Assembly: GCF_030651995.1 (NCBI RefSeq)
Contig: NZ_JAUSBN010000009.1
Coordinates: forward strand, 23,451 to 87,450
Reading direction: 5' to 3'
Origin: Reyranella sp.
GTDB taxonomy: Bacteria; Pseudomonadota; Alphaproteobacteria; Reyranellales; Reyranellaceae
DNA length: 64,000 nucleotides
Shown here in pieces: positions 12,103 through 22,700 of this stretch. The notes below the pieces were generated by a model. The model saw only the letters and a program-made list of their open reading frames with translations, did no database searches and was not told where the DNA came from. Position 1 is the first letter of the stretch. Each line of letters starts with the position of its first letter. The position numbers and the translations under genes are program-made.

Positions 12103-12129
12103 TGTCGGCGAGAAGCTCGTTCCTGCGTC
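12103..12129 (+). promoter_or_regulatory. candidate ECF42-dependent promoter of the YciI-sigma factor operon
   Basis: TGTCGG (12103-12108), a 17-base spacer and CGTC (12126-12129), followed by CTC, lie 30 bases upstream of the YciI start. The same layout recurs in front of the VOC gene at 13857. From memory, ECF42 sigma factors use TGTCGA-like -35 and CG(A/T)C -10 elements and control DGPF-protein genes, so autoregulation is likely. Confidence 0.6.
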
Positions 12130-12155
12130 CTCTGTCCAACAGGAGCCGAAGATCC

Positions 12156-12542
12156 ATGCTCTACGCCATCCTTTGCTACAACTCCGAGGAAGCCATCGGC
12201 GCGTGGTCCAGGGACCATCACGACGAGACCATGGCCAGGCTCTACGCGGTGAACGACAAGCTCGCCCGGCAAGGACGGCTGGGGCCGGTGGCCCGCCTCC
12301 TGCCGACGACGGCGGCCACGACCCTGCGCAAGGGGCGCGAGGAGATGGTGATCGACGGACCCTTCGCGGAGACCAAGGAACAGCTCCTCGGCTTCTACGT
12401 CATCGACTGCGCCTCGCTGGAGGAGGCGCTCGATACGGCGAAGGAACTCGCCAAGGCCAATCCCGGGACCGGCAGCTACGAGATCCGGCCGGTGGCCGAA
12501 TTCCACCCCAGCCAGCTTCCTGAAAGCACGCCGGCCTCATGA
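12156..12542 (+). CDS. YciI family (DGPF) protein
   Basis: A 128-residue ferredoxin-like-fold protein of the YciI/YCII family. It carries the signature DGPFAETKEQLLGF (about residues 67-80) that gives DGPF proteins their name. The biochemical role is unknown, but these genes are the standard neighbours and targets of ECF42 sigma factors. AGGAG sits at a good distance before ATG 12156. The stop overlaps the sigma factor start as ATGA, so the two are translationally coupled. A matching candidate promoter lies just upstream. Confidence 0.93.
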   Translation: MLYAILCYNSEEAIGAWSRDHHDETMARLYAVNDKLARQGRLGPVARLLPTTAATTLRKGREEMVIDGPFAETKEQLLGFYVIDCASLEEALDTAKELAKANPGTGSYEIRPVAEFHPSQLPESTPAS

Positions 12543-13780
12543 ACGATCTCGGCTGGATCGACCCGATTCTGGGCGCAGCCCGCCCCCGGGTGATGGGGGC
12601 GCTGCTGCGCTACTTCCGGACTCTCGATACCGCCGAGGAAGCCTTCCAGGAAGCCTGCCTGCGCGCGCTGAAGAGCTGGCCGCAGAACGGCCCGCCCCGC
12701 GATGCCGCAGCTTGGCTGATCCTGGTCGGCCGCAATGCCGCGATGGACCAGGTCCGCCGGCAGGCGAAGCAAACGGAATTGCCGGACGAGGCGGTGCTGT
12801 CGGACCTCGACGATGCCGAGGCCTCGCTGGCCGACCGGCTCGACGGCGAGCACTACAAGGACGATATCCTGCGGCTGCTGTTCATCTGCTGCCATCCCGA
12901 ACTGCCCGCGACGCAGCAGATCGCGCTGGCCCTGCGCATCGTCTGCGGTCTCTCGGTGAAGCAGATCGCCCAGGCCTTCCTGGTGGGCGAGGCCGCCATG
13001 GAGCAGCGCATCACCCGCGCCAAGGCCCGCATCGGCAATGCGGGCGTCGCCTTCGAGACACCGGGCGCGCCGGAACGGGCGGAGCGGCTCGCCGCCGTTG
13101 CCGCCATGATCTACCTGCTCTTCAACGAAGGATATTCCTCGAGCAGCAGCCGCGAGGCCGAGGCGCGCAAGCCGCTGGCCGAGGAGGCGATCTGGCTGGG
13201 CCGCCTGCTGTTGCGCCTGTTTCCCGCCGAGCCGGAGATCATGGGCCTCACCGCGCTGATGCTCCTGCAGCGGGCGCGGGCGAAAGCGCGCTTCGACGGC
13301 GACGGCAATGTCGTCCTTCTCGAAGATCAGGATCGCAGCCTGTGGAGCCGGCCGCGCATCGCCGAAGGACTGGCGCTGATCGACAAGTCGATGCGCCACC
13401 GCCGGCCCGGCCCCTATCAGATCCAGGCCGCGATTGCGGCGTTGCATGCCCGGGCTCAACGCGCCGAGGACACGGACTGGGCCCAGATCGACCTGCTCTA
13501 TGCCAATCTCGAACGACTGCAGCCCTCGCCCGTCGTGACGCTCAATCGCGCCGTCGCCGTCTCCAAGGTGAAGGGGCCCCAGGCCGCGCTCGAAATGCTC
13601 GAACCGCTCGGCGAGCGGCTGAAGGGCTATTTCTACTTCCATGGCGTCAAGGGAGCGCTGCTGGAGCAGCTTGAGCGGCCCCTCGAGGCCCGCGAGGCCT
13701 TCGGTCGTGCGATTGCGCTGGCCACCAGTCCGGCCGAGGCGGCGCATATCCGCCAGCATCTGGACCGGCTTTCCTGCTGA
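12539..13780 (+). CDS. ECF42-type RNA polymerase sigma factor with C-terminal extension
   Basis: A 413-residue ECF sigma factor. Region 2 is at about residues 10-75 (RVMGALLRYFRTLDTAEEAFQ, then AWLILVGRNAAMDQVRR) and region 4 at about 115-170 (QQIALALRIVCGLSVKQIAQ). A roughly 230-residue helical, TPR-like extension with NEGYSSSS and LNRAVAV segments replaces an anti-sigma partner. This architecture plus the overlapping DGPF gene is the ECF42 pattern. The extension is thought to control activity in the group; the signal is unknown. Two TGTCGG-N17-CGTC elements flank the gene, suggesting autoregulation and control of the next gene. Confidence 0.92.
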   Translation: MNDLGWIDPILGAARPRVMGALLRYFRTLDTAEEAFQEACLRALKSWPQNGPPRDAAAWLILVGRNAAMDQVRRQAKQTELPDEAVLSDLDDAEASLADRLDGEHYKDDILRLLFICCHPELPATQQIALALRIVCGLSVKQIAQAFLVGEAAMEQRITRAKARIGNAGVAFETPGAPERAERLAAVAAMIYLLFNEGYSSSSSREAEARKPLAEEAIWLGRLLLRLFPAEPEIMGLTALMLLQRARAKARFDGDGNVVLLEDQDRSLWSRPRIAEGLALIDKSMRHRRPGPYQIQAAIAALHARAQRAEDTDWAQIDLLYANLERLQPSPVVTLNRAVAVSKVKGPQAALEMLEPLGERLKGYFYFHGVKGALLEQLERPLEAREAFGRAIALATSPAEAAHIRQHLDRLSC

Positions 13781-13797
13781 AAAAACTCCGGCTGGCG

Positions 13798-13824
13798 TGT
13801 CGGCTGCGAGCCCGGCCATTCGTC
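13798..13824 (+). promoter_or_regulatory. candidate ECF42-dependent promoter of the VOC gene
   Basis: TGTCGG (13798-13803), a 17-base spacer and CGTC (13821-13824), again followed by CTC, lie 33 bases before the VOC start codon and 18 bases after the sigma factor stop. Spacing and flanks match the element at 12103-12129, which makes coincidence unlikely and suggests the VOC gene has its own sigma-dependent start. Confidence 0.6.
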
Positions 13825-13856
13825 CTCGGCACGTGACATCAGCCAAGGAGACCGTC

Positions 13857-14267
13857 ATGATCTCTGCCGTCCAGCCGCCTGTCCTCGGTGGCCCCTGTCC
13901 CTATCTTTCTGTCAGCAATGCCGCCAAGGCCGCCGAGTTCTATGTCGAGGCGCTGGGCGCCCACGAAGTCATGCGCATGCCGCCCGACGACAAGGGCCGC
14001 TACATGCACATCCATCTGGTGATCGACGGCGGATCGCTGATGCTGGCCGACGCCTTTCCCGAGCATGGCGCGCCGCTGGAGAAGCCTGCCGCCTTCACCC
14101 TCCACCTCCAGGTCGACGATGTCGACGCCGCCTTCGACAAGGCAGTGAAGGCCGGCGGCACCGTCGTGCTGCCGGTGCAGGACATGTTCTGGGGCGACCG
14201 CTACGGCCAGTTCCGCGATCCGTTCGGCGTTCTGTGGTCGATGGGCGCTCCGATCAAGAAGGGCTGA
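13857..14267 (+). CDS. VOC family protein (PhnB/glyoxalase-like)
   Basis: A 136-residue single VOC domain of the PhnB-like group: PYLSVSNAAKAAEFYVEALGA at the start, VDDVDAAFDKAVKAGG in the middle and DRYGQFRDPFGVLWSM near the end. Such proteins bind a metal or a small ligand; many accompany ECF42/DGPF modules. The start is set by AAGGAG seven bases before ATG 13857. Its own ECF42-like promoter suggests it is a target of the adjacent sigma factor. A specific reaction cannot be assigned. Confidence 0.88.
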   Translation: MISAVQPPVLGGPCPYLSVSNAAKAAEFYVEALGAHEVMRMPPDDKGRYMHIHLVIDGGSLMLADAFPEHGAPLEKPAAFTLHLQVDDVDAAFDKAVKAGGTVVLPVQDMFWGDRYGQFRDPFGVLWSMGAPIKKG

Positions 14268-14289
14268 CGGGCTTCGGTGTTCAACCCCG

Positions 14290-16107
14290 TCAGGACGCGC
14301 GAGGCTCCATGACGGCCAGGAATTCGGCCCCATAGCGTTCGAGCTTGGCATCGCCGATTCCATGAATCTCACGCATGGCGGCCAGGGTCGAGGGCCGGTG
14401 GGTGGCCAGCTCGACCAGAGTGCGGTCGGAGAAGACGACGTAGGCGGGCACGTTCTGCGCCCGAGCCAGCCGCGTGCGCAGCGTGCGCAGCGAGTCGAGC
14501 AGTTCGGTGTCGGCATCGCTCACGATCGGCGGCGCCGTGGCCCGCCCGCGGCGCTCCCCCTTGGACGTCGCCGACGATGCGATCTTGCGCAGCTCGACCT
14601 TCTGCCGACCCTTCAGGACGGCCCAGCCCTCGTCGGTGACCCACCAGCGTCCGTGCTCCATCAGGTCCTGGGTGATCAGCCCGACCGCCGAGAGCTGGCG
14701 GAAGATCGAACGCCAGTCGGCGGACTTGCGGTTCTTGCCGACACCGAAGGTCGGCAAGGCGTCGTGCTTGAATTTGGCGACATTGTCGGTGAGGTCGCCC
14801 GTCAGAATGGCGACGAGATGCTCCATGCCGAAACGTTCGCCGGTGCGCACGATGGCGGACATCGCTTTCTGGGCATCGATCGTCGCGTCGAACAGTTCCA
14901 CGCCCTCGACGCAGAGATCGCAGTTGCCGCAGGGCTCCGACGCTTCGCCGAAATAGGCGAGCAGGGTCTGGCGCCGGCAGCGCGGCGCCTCGGCGAGCGC
15001 CAGCAGCGCATTCAGCCTCTGGCGTTCGATGCGCTTGCGCTCGTCGGAAGAATCGCCCTGCTCGATCTGCAGGCGGCGAAGCTGCATGTCGCCCAGCCCA
15101 TAGAGCGTGAGCGTGTCGGCCGGCAGGCCGTCGCGGCCGGCGCGGCCGATCTCCTGATAGTAGGCCTCGACGTTGGACGGCAGGTCGGCGTGGCAGACGA
15201 AGCGCACGTCGGGCTTGTCGATGCCCATCCCGAAGGCGACGGTAGCGGTCATCACCAGCCCGTCCTCCTGCTGGAAGGCGTCCTGGTTGCGATCACGCAC
15301 CGACTTCTCGAGGCCGGCATGATACGGCCGGGCGTTGATCCCCGCAGCCCTGAGGGTCTCGGCAAGCTCCTCGACCTTGCGGCGCGACGAGCAGTAGACG
15401 ATGCCGCTCTCACCCGGATGGGCCTGCACGAAGGACAGGACCTGGCGTGTCGAACGCTCCTTCGGCTTGAACGCCAGCCGGAGGTTGGGACGGTCAAAGC
15501 TGCGCACGAACACGCGCGGCTCGGTGGCGAACAGTTTCTCGACGATGTCGCCCCGCGTCGGCGCGTCGGCGGTGGCGGTGAAGGCGAGGGTCTGCAGGCG
15601 GCCGCCGATCTGCCGCGCCAGATTGCCCAGCGTCAGGTACTCGGGCCGGAAGTCGTGCCCCCATTGCGAGACGCAGTGCGCCTCGTCGATGGCCATCATC
15701 GTGACCTGCGCCTCGGCCAGCATCTCGACCGTGTCGGGCCGCGCCAGGCGCTCCGGCGCGACATAGAGCAGGCGGAGCTCGCGGCGCCGCAGCAGGCCCA
15801 TCACCCGCGCATTCTCGGTCGGCTCGTTGCTCGAATTGAGGCTGCCGGCCGCCACGCCGGCGGCGGTCAGCGCCTGGACCTGGTCGCGCATCAGCGCGAT
15901 CAGCGGTGACACGACGAGGGTCAGGCCCGGTCGCGCGATTGCGGGAAGCTGGAAGCAGAGCGACTTGCCGCTGCCGGTCGGCATGACGGCCAGGACGTTC
16001 TCGCCGGCCAGCACGGCGCGCACGATTTCCTCCTGCCCGGGACGGAAGGCGTTGAATCCAAAAGCGGAATGCAGCAGCGCGCGGGCGTGGGAGAGGGGAT
16101 CATCCAT
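14290..16107 (-). CDS. recQ: ATP-dependent DNA helicase RecQ
   Basis: A 605-residue 3'-5' DNA helicase acting in recombination and fork repair. The Q-motif region FGFNAFRPGQEEIV, Walker A MPTGSGKSLCF (about residue 45), DEAHCVSQWGHDFRPEY (about 140-157), helicase motif VI QEIGRAGRDG, the zinc cysteines including CGNCDLC (about 380), a winged helix and a C-terminal HRDC domain (about 525-600) are all visible. ATG 16107 (MDDPLSHARALL) is chosen because the longer reading adds a low-complexity, arginine-rich stretch lying over the divergent promoter region. Confidence 0.95.
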   Translation of the reverse strand: MDDPLSHARALLHSAFGFNAFRPGQEEIVRAVLAGENVLAVMPTGSGKSLCFQLPAIARPGLTLVVSPLIALMRDQVQALTAAGVAAGSLNSSNEPTENARVMGLLRRRELRLLYVAPERLARPDTVEMLAEAQVTMMAIDEAHCVSQWGHDFRPEYLTLGNLARQIGGRLQTLAFTATADAPTRGDIVEKLFATEPRVFVRSFDRPNLRLAFKPKERSTRQVLSFVQAHPGESGIVYCSSRRKVEELAETLRAAGINARPYHAGLEKSVRDRNQDAFQQEDGLVMTATVAFGMGIDKPDVRFVCHADLPSNVEAYYQEIGRAGRDGLPADTLTLYGLGDMQLRRLQIEQGDSSDERKRIERQRLNALLALAEAPRCRRQTLLAYFGEASEPCGNCDLCVEGVELFDATIDAQKAMSAIVRTGERFGMEHLVAILTGDLTDNVAKFKHDALPTFGVGKNRKSADWRSIFRQLSAVGLITQDLMEHGRWWVTDEGWAVLKGRQKVELRKIASSATSKGERRGRATAPPIVSDADTELLDSLRTLRTRLARAQNVPAYVVFSDRTLVELATHRPSTLAAMREIHGIGDAKLERYGAEFLAVMEPRAS

Positions 16108-16265
16108 CGTCGGGGGCAACCTACCCCTGCGGGCCCGCCTGCGACCATGTGGAACGCCGTCGCTGGGGAGAGTTCTTCCCTTCGTACCGTACCGGATAAA
16201 GACCATTCCAAGGCGGAACCCGCACCCCCTGTGCTCGTTCATGTGCCAACAAAGAGGGGATACGC

Positions 16266-16505
16266 ATGCTGGGATTGAGCCTCGCCGTCCTGTTGGCGGC
16301 GGCGGGAATCGTGGCCTTCCCGTGCTGGCGGCACAGCGCGGGGTGGGGGTTTGGCCCGAGTACCGTCGCCGGAGGCCTGCTTTTTCTGGTCGCAGCCTTC
16401 ACCATCGGTGACCGTGTCATCCCTCATTCGCAGTCAGGGGCGTCGGAGCGCGCCCTCCCGCATCGCGCCCATTCGGTGGTGGCGCAGGGCGAGGCCCTCC
16501 GATAG
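16266..16505 (+). CDS. DUF3309-like small membrane protein
   Basis: A 79-residue protein with two hydrophobic segments (about residues 2-18 and 34-48) around FPCWRHSAGWGFGPST. The P-x-W-x-x-S-x-x-WG(Y/F)xPS pattern is characteristic of DUF3309 proteins, which are about 50 residues long and of unknown function. Here a hydrophilic tail of about 28 residues follows. AGAGGGG precedes the ATG. The gene is divergent from recQ. The match is by motif only. Confidence 0.65.
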   Translation: MLGLSLAVLLAAAGIVAFPCWRHSAGWGFGPSTVAGGLLFLVAAFTIGDRVIPHSQSGASERALPHRAHSVVAQGEALR

Positions 16506-16608
16506 CGGTCATCAATCGTACTTCGTCCATGAATGCGCGTAGGATCAACGCCATGGCCCGACGATCCGGAGATTTTCTCCGCCTCGACGCCAGGAAACCA
16601 ACATTCCC

Positions 16609-16743
16609 ATGTCCATGAAACATCGCCGCGGCAACCGCGAGACGAAGAAGCCCAAGCAGGACAAGGTCAAGGTCGTCGCGCCGACCTTTGCATCCTCCAT
16701 GGCCTCCGCCGTGAAGCCGGCCGCTCCCGCCAAGCGCAAGTAG
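16609..16743 (+). CDS. small lysine-rich conserved-type protein
   Basis: A 44-residue basic protein starting MSMKHRRGNRETKKPKQDK and ending AAPAKRK. It resembles the short KHRRGNRE-type lysine-rich hypothetical proteins of alphaproteobacteria (from memory). No domain is recognised; an unstructured, nucleic-acid-binding role is only a guess. There is no strong Shine-Dalgarno, but the sequence is coherent and ends one base before the ndvB stop on the other strand, giving convergent genes. Confidence 0.55.
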   Translation: MSMKHRRGNRETKKPKQDKVKVVAPTFASSMASAVKPAAPAKRK

Positions 16744-16744
16744 C

Positions 16745-19700
16745 TCAGCCCAGAGTCACCACGATGCTCCGCCGGGCGACCTCGTCGCTCAGGCGGATCA
16801 CCGCCTTGCCGTCCGCCACCGGCTGCGTCGCGCCGTCTAACTCTAAGGCGACCACACCCCGGCTGACGCCGTCTGGATTGCGAACCACGATCTCATAAAC
16901 CGAGCCGCGCAGGGTGAGGGTCATCTCGAAGCCTGGCCACGTCGTCGGCAGGCAGGGCGCGACCTCGAACCGGTCGCCCTTCACCGTGAGGCCCAGGATC
17001 GACTCGATGCCGGCGCGATGGAGCCAGCCCGCCGAGCCGGTGTACCAGGTCCAGCCGCCACGCCCGACATGTGGCGGCACCGAATAGACATCGGCTGCCG
17101 CGACATAGGGTTCGACCTTGTAGCGCAACACGCCGGCACGGGTCGCCGTGTGGTTGATCGGGTTGATCAGTGCGAAGACCTCGTGAGCCTTGTCACCCTG
17201 GCCCAGCGCCGCGAAGCCCATGATCGACCAGGCTGCCGCATGCGTGTACTGCCCGCCATTCTCGCGAATGCCGGGCGGGTAACCCTTGATGTAACCGGGA
17301 TCGAGCGGAGTCTTGTCGAACGGCGGCGTGAACAGCAGCGCCAGCCGGTCGCCGCGATGCACGAGCATCCTGTCGAGGGCATCCATGGCCTGCGCCGCCC
17401 GCATGGGATCGGCCGCGCCGGAGATCGCGGCCCATGACTGGGCGATGGAATCGATGCGACACTCCTCGCTCGCAGCAGAACCGAGCGGCGTGCCGTCGTC
17501 ATAGTAGCCGCGGCGGTACCAGGCGCCGTCCCAGGCTTCGCGGTCGAGCGCCGCCTTCAGCGCCTCGGCATGTGCGCTCCAGGCAGTCGCCCGACGCATC
17601 TCGCCACGGCTCTCGGCGACCGGTGCGAAGGCGCGGAGGGCCGCATACAGGAACCAGCCCAGCCAGACGCTCTCGCCACGTCCCTCTTCGCCCACCCGGT
17701 TCATGCCGTCGTTCCAGTCGCCGGTGCCGATCAGCGGCAGGCCGTGCGCGCCGGTCGCCAGGCTGAGATCGAGGCCGCGTGCGCAATGTTCGAACAGCGA
17801 CGCGGTCTCGTCCGCTTGTTCCGGCTGAAAGTAGAGATCGTGCTCGCCCTCGCGCAGCGCCGGACCCTCGAGGAAGGAAACGGGCTCGTCGAGGATCGCG
17901 CCATCGCCGGTGGTCTCGACATAATGCGCGGCAACGGTGGCGAGCCAGGCCCGATCATCGGAGATGCGCGTGCGGACGCCCTGGCCCGCGATCGGGAACC
18001 ACCAGTGCTGGACGTCGCCCTCGACGAACTGCCGCGACGCGGCGCGCAGGATGTGCGCGCGCGCCAGCTTAGGCATCGGCACGGACAGCGACATCGCATC
18101 CTGGAGCTGGTCGCGGAAGCCGTAGGCGCCGCTCGCCTGATAGAAGGCCGAACGGGCCCAGTAGCGACAGGCCAGCGACTGGTAGAGCAGCCAGCCGTTC
18201 AACAGGATGTCGGTCGCGGGATCGGGGGTCTTTACCTGTACCGTGCCCAGGACGCCGTCCCAGAATCCCACCGCCTCGCGATGCACGGCGGCCAGATCGG
18301 CAGCCCTGTACCGCGCAATCAACGCACGCGCCTCGGCCTCATCGGCCGCCTGGCCCAGGAAGCAGACGACCTCGTGCACGCCGCCCGGCTTCAGGTCGAC
18401 AGTGGTCTGCAAGGCGGCGCAGGGATCGAGGCCGGCGCCGAGGCGCTGCGACAGCGGCAGATCGGCGCTGAGCGCGGCGGGATGGTCCATCCTGCCGTTG
18501 CGGCCGATGAATTCGCCGCGATCGCCCGTCCAGGCGGTCTGGCGCCCGGAGAGATCGGCAAACGCGACCCGGCCGCCATGATGGAGATTCCATCTGTTGC
18601 GCGCGAAGATCGCACCGGTCTCGCCATCCCGTTCAGTGACGACCGTGGGGCCGGAGGCGCCGCGAGCCAGGCCCAGGACCCACTCGACATAGGCGGTGAC
18701 CGAAAGCCGGCGCGGCCGATCGGAGATGTTGCGAATGGTGAGCCGCGAAATCTTGAGGGAATCGCCCAAGGGGACGTATTGCAGCAGATCGAGGGCGATG
18801 CCGTTCGCCACCAGCTCGAACCGGCTGTAGCCGCGCCCGTGCCGCACGATATACGTCGCCTGCGCGAGCCGCACCGGCAGCGCCGTCGGCGTCCACAACT
18901 CGCCGCTGTCGAGGTCACGCACATAGAAGGCCTCGCCCGGCCGGTCGACCACCGGGTCGTTGGACCAGGGCGTGAGCTGGTTGTCGCGGCTGTTCTGCGA
19001 CCAGGTGTAGCCGCCGCCGTCGGCCGCCACCTGAAAGCCAAACGACGCATTCGAGATCACGTTGATCCAGGGCGCCGGTGTCGACTGGCCGGGGCCGAGG
19101 ACGGTGACGTACTCGCGGCCGTTGGGCGAGAAGCCGCCGAGTCCGTTGAAGAACTGCAGCGCCCCCAGCGCCACCGGCTGTGACGGCAATGGCTTCGGGC
19201 CGGCATGCGCCGCAAGGCCACGGCGGAGCGGTGGCGCCACGCCACGCGGCGACTTGAGGCGGTCGAGCTGGTCCGACAGGCTGCCACGGCCGCCGCGCAT
19301 CACCACGCGGGCCAGGGCCAGCAGGAGTGCACGGGTCTCGGTCGAGATCAGATCGGTACGCAGGACGAAGACGGCGCCCGGTGCATCCTCGACCCCGAGA
19401 TGGGTTCGGGACCGGCTGGCGCGAACCAGGGTCTCCAGCATGGATTGGAGATCCTGCACGTAGGAGGTGCTGCGCTCGTTCAGGATCACGAGATCGACCG
19501 ACAGGCCCTTGAGTTGCCAGTACTCGCGTGCACGCAGGAGTTCGCGCACGATGCCGGTGTCCTCGATCTCCTCGACCCGAACCAGCACGATCGGCAGATC
19601 GCCCGAAATGCCTTGCGACCACAGGGTCGGCGGGGCGGCGAGGCCGCGCCGGATCGCGTCGGGCGATGAACGCAGTGCCGGATTGGCGTAGAGCACATGC

Positions 19701-22700
19701 CCCGCCAGACGCTGAAAGTAGCTCGCCTCCACCGCATCGATGTCGAGATGGCGAAGCTGAACCTGCGCCTGCGTCCAGGCGAGGGTCGTGGCGCGCGTGA
19801 AGGCATTGACGTCGAGATGGCGGTCGATCGCGTCGAGCAACGATTCGCGTGACGATGCCACCATCGTCCAGAAGGCGATCCGCGCCCTGCCGCCTGCGGG
19901 TACCCGCAGGCGCCGACGGAGCGCAAACACCGGATCGAGGACCGACCCGACCGTGCCGGAGAGCCGGCGACCATCGGTTGCCGCGATGGCGTCGCCGATC
20001 TCGTTGCCGCGACCGATGAAACGGGCGCGATCCGTCTCGACCTCGATCTCGCCCACGGCCACACCTTCCACCACCGTCAGGTGGGCCGCCCACAGTTCGG
20101 GCTCGCCCGGCCCGCGGCGCCGTCGCGTGGCCAGCAGTGCGCCGGTGGCCGGCAGATATTCGGTGTGCACGAACATCTTCGAGAAGGCCTGATGCGCCGC
20201 ATCCGCGCCGCGCGGCGCCAGCACGATTTCGGAGTAGGACGTCAGCTCGACTGTACGCGGCACGCTACCGACGTTGGTCAGCGTGACGCGCCTGACCTCC
20301 GCGTCGTCTTCCGCGGAGACGACGACGTCGAGGCTGGTGACCAGCGTGCCATCGTGGCGAACGAACTCGGCGCGATCCTCCGCGAACATCACTTCGTAGC
20401 GATCGGGGGGCTGACCACACGGCTGGGCGGTGGCCGACCAGACGGCGCCGTTCTCGACGTCGCGCAGGAAGATGTAGCTTCCCCAGTCGTCGCGCGTCGT
20501 GTCCTCGCGCCACCGGGTCACCGCCTGGCTGCCCCACTGACTGTAGCCGGAGCCCGCCGCCGTCAGCATGACCGAATAGCGTCCGTTCGACAGGAGATGA
20601 ACCGAGGGGCTGGGGGCGTGCGGATTGCGCAGGCGCCGCACCAGCGCCGGCTCGGTATCTCTCGCCAGCGCGCTGGCGCCGACTTCCTCGGCGCGCGGAT
20701 GGGCGACCGCGACATCGCGCGGCGCCCGCTCCTGCAGCAGCAGCTCCGTCGCCTGGACTCCCGGCTCGGCATGGAAGCGTGATCGCATCACGCCGTCGAG
20801 CAAGGCGTTGGCAATGGCGACCACTGTCATGCCCTGGTGATGGGCCATGTAGGCAAGCACGAGCGCACGCGACTCGCCGTCCGGCAGGCGCGAGGGCGTG
20901 AAATCGAGCGCCTCGTAGAAGCCGTAGCGACCGCGCGCTCCGATGGCGGCCAGCCGTCCGAAATTGGCGGCGGCCGCCGCGGGATCGATCATGGCGGCCA
21001 GGCCGGTGGCATAGGGCGCAATGACGAGGTTCTCGCTCAGGCCGCGCTTGAAGCCGAGCCCGGGCACGCCGAAGTTCGAATACTGGTAGGTGAATTCCTT
21101 GTCGCGCGCGTTGTAGGCCGACTCCGATATCCCCCATGGCAGCCCGAGTTCGGTCGCGTATTGGATCTGCCGGCGGACGACGAGGCGGTTGGTCCTTTCC
21201 AGCAGACTGCCGAACGGCGCACGCATCACCAGCGACGGCATCAGATACTCGAACATCGATCCCGACCACGAAACCAGGGCCGCGCTGTGGGCGACCGGCG
21301 TTACTTCGCGCCCCAGCCGGAACCAGTGTCGTGCCGGAATGTCGCCCGCCGCGATGGCGACGAAGCTGGCCAGTCGCGCCTCGGAGGCAAGAAGGTCGTA
21401 GCAATTGACGTCGAGTCGGTCCTCGGCGACCAGGAAGCCGATCGACAACAATCGGCGGCGCTCATCGAACAGGAAGTCGAACTCCATGGCACTCGCCATG
21501 GCGCGCGCGGATGTCTCGAGCGTGAGCAGGCGACGGTCCAGATCGTCCCTCATCCCCTCGGTCCGGGCGTCGCGATGATGGCTGGCAATCGTGCGGTGAG
21601 CCGCCTCGATCCAGAACAACATGTCGGCGCTCTCCGGATCGGCACGCTCGCTCGCAAGCGTGCGTGCGAGATCCACGGCTGTCGCCGCCAGCGGCAGCAC
21701 CGCTTCGAGTCGGAGGGGCGCCTCGGACAGCGCCGCCGCCAGCCCGTCGAACGCCCGAACGAGTTCGGGCCGCGTGACGAGATGGGTGCGGCGATCGTCA
21801 GACAGCGCCGCCAGAGCCTCGCGGGCGAGGTCGAGACTGTCGGAAGCGCCGCGCGCGCCATCGGGCTGCGCCGCGCCTCGTATGCGCCAGGCGCCACAGG
21901 CGTTGGCCAGCGCGATCAGGTGTCCGGCGAGGTTGCCGCTGTCCACCGTCGAGACGTAGCGCGGCTCGAGGGCACGCAGATCGCTCGTGTCGTACCAGTT
22001 GAAGAAGTGTCCGCGAAACCGCTGCATCCTCTCCATCGTCGCGAGGGTGGCCTCGAGGCGCTCCACCGCCTCGGCGGTGCCGATCCAGCCGAACTCGCGG
22101 GCAGCCGCCGTCGACAGGAGCAGCAGACCGAGATTGGTCGGCGATGTGCGATGCGCCACGACGGGAGTCGGTGCCTCCTGGAAGTTGTCCGGCGGCAGCA
22201 TGTTGTCCGCCTCGGTGACGAACGTCTCGAAGAAGCGCCAGGTCTGGCGGGCAATGAGGCGTAGCGAGGCCGCCTCGGCGGGCTTGATTCGCAGGCTGCC
22301 GGCATCGCGGGGCGGGCGGCTCACCCAGTCGGCGACCGCGGGCGCCAGCAGCCAGGCCAGCACGAACGGGACGGCGACCGGCATCGCCGCCGCGGCGACG
22401 AGCCAGACCACGCCGGCGGCAACGAGCGCGACCACGACGCTTCCCGCCATCTTGCCGTAGAGGCCAGGCCACCCGGCCCGGACGCTTTGCTTGGATTGGG
22501 CGGCGGTGATCCATTCGAGGAGTCGGCGATGGCTGACCACGAGCCGGAACAACGTCCGGCCGATCGCGTCGGCCATCAGCCAGGCATGGTGACCCAGGAA
22601 GGTGACGAGCAGGGCGGTCTGCAAGGCAGCCGAGACGGCGTCGCTCCACAGCGCATCGAGATGACTGCGGGCGGTCACCTTCGCATGGCGCGGGAACAAG

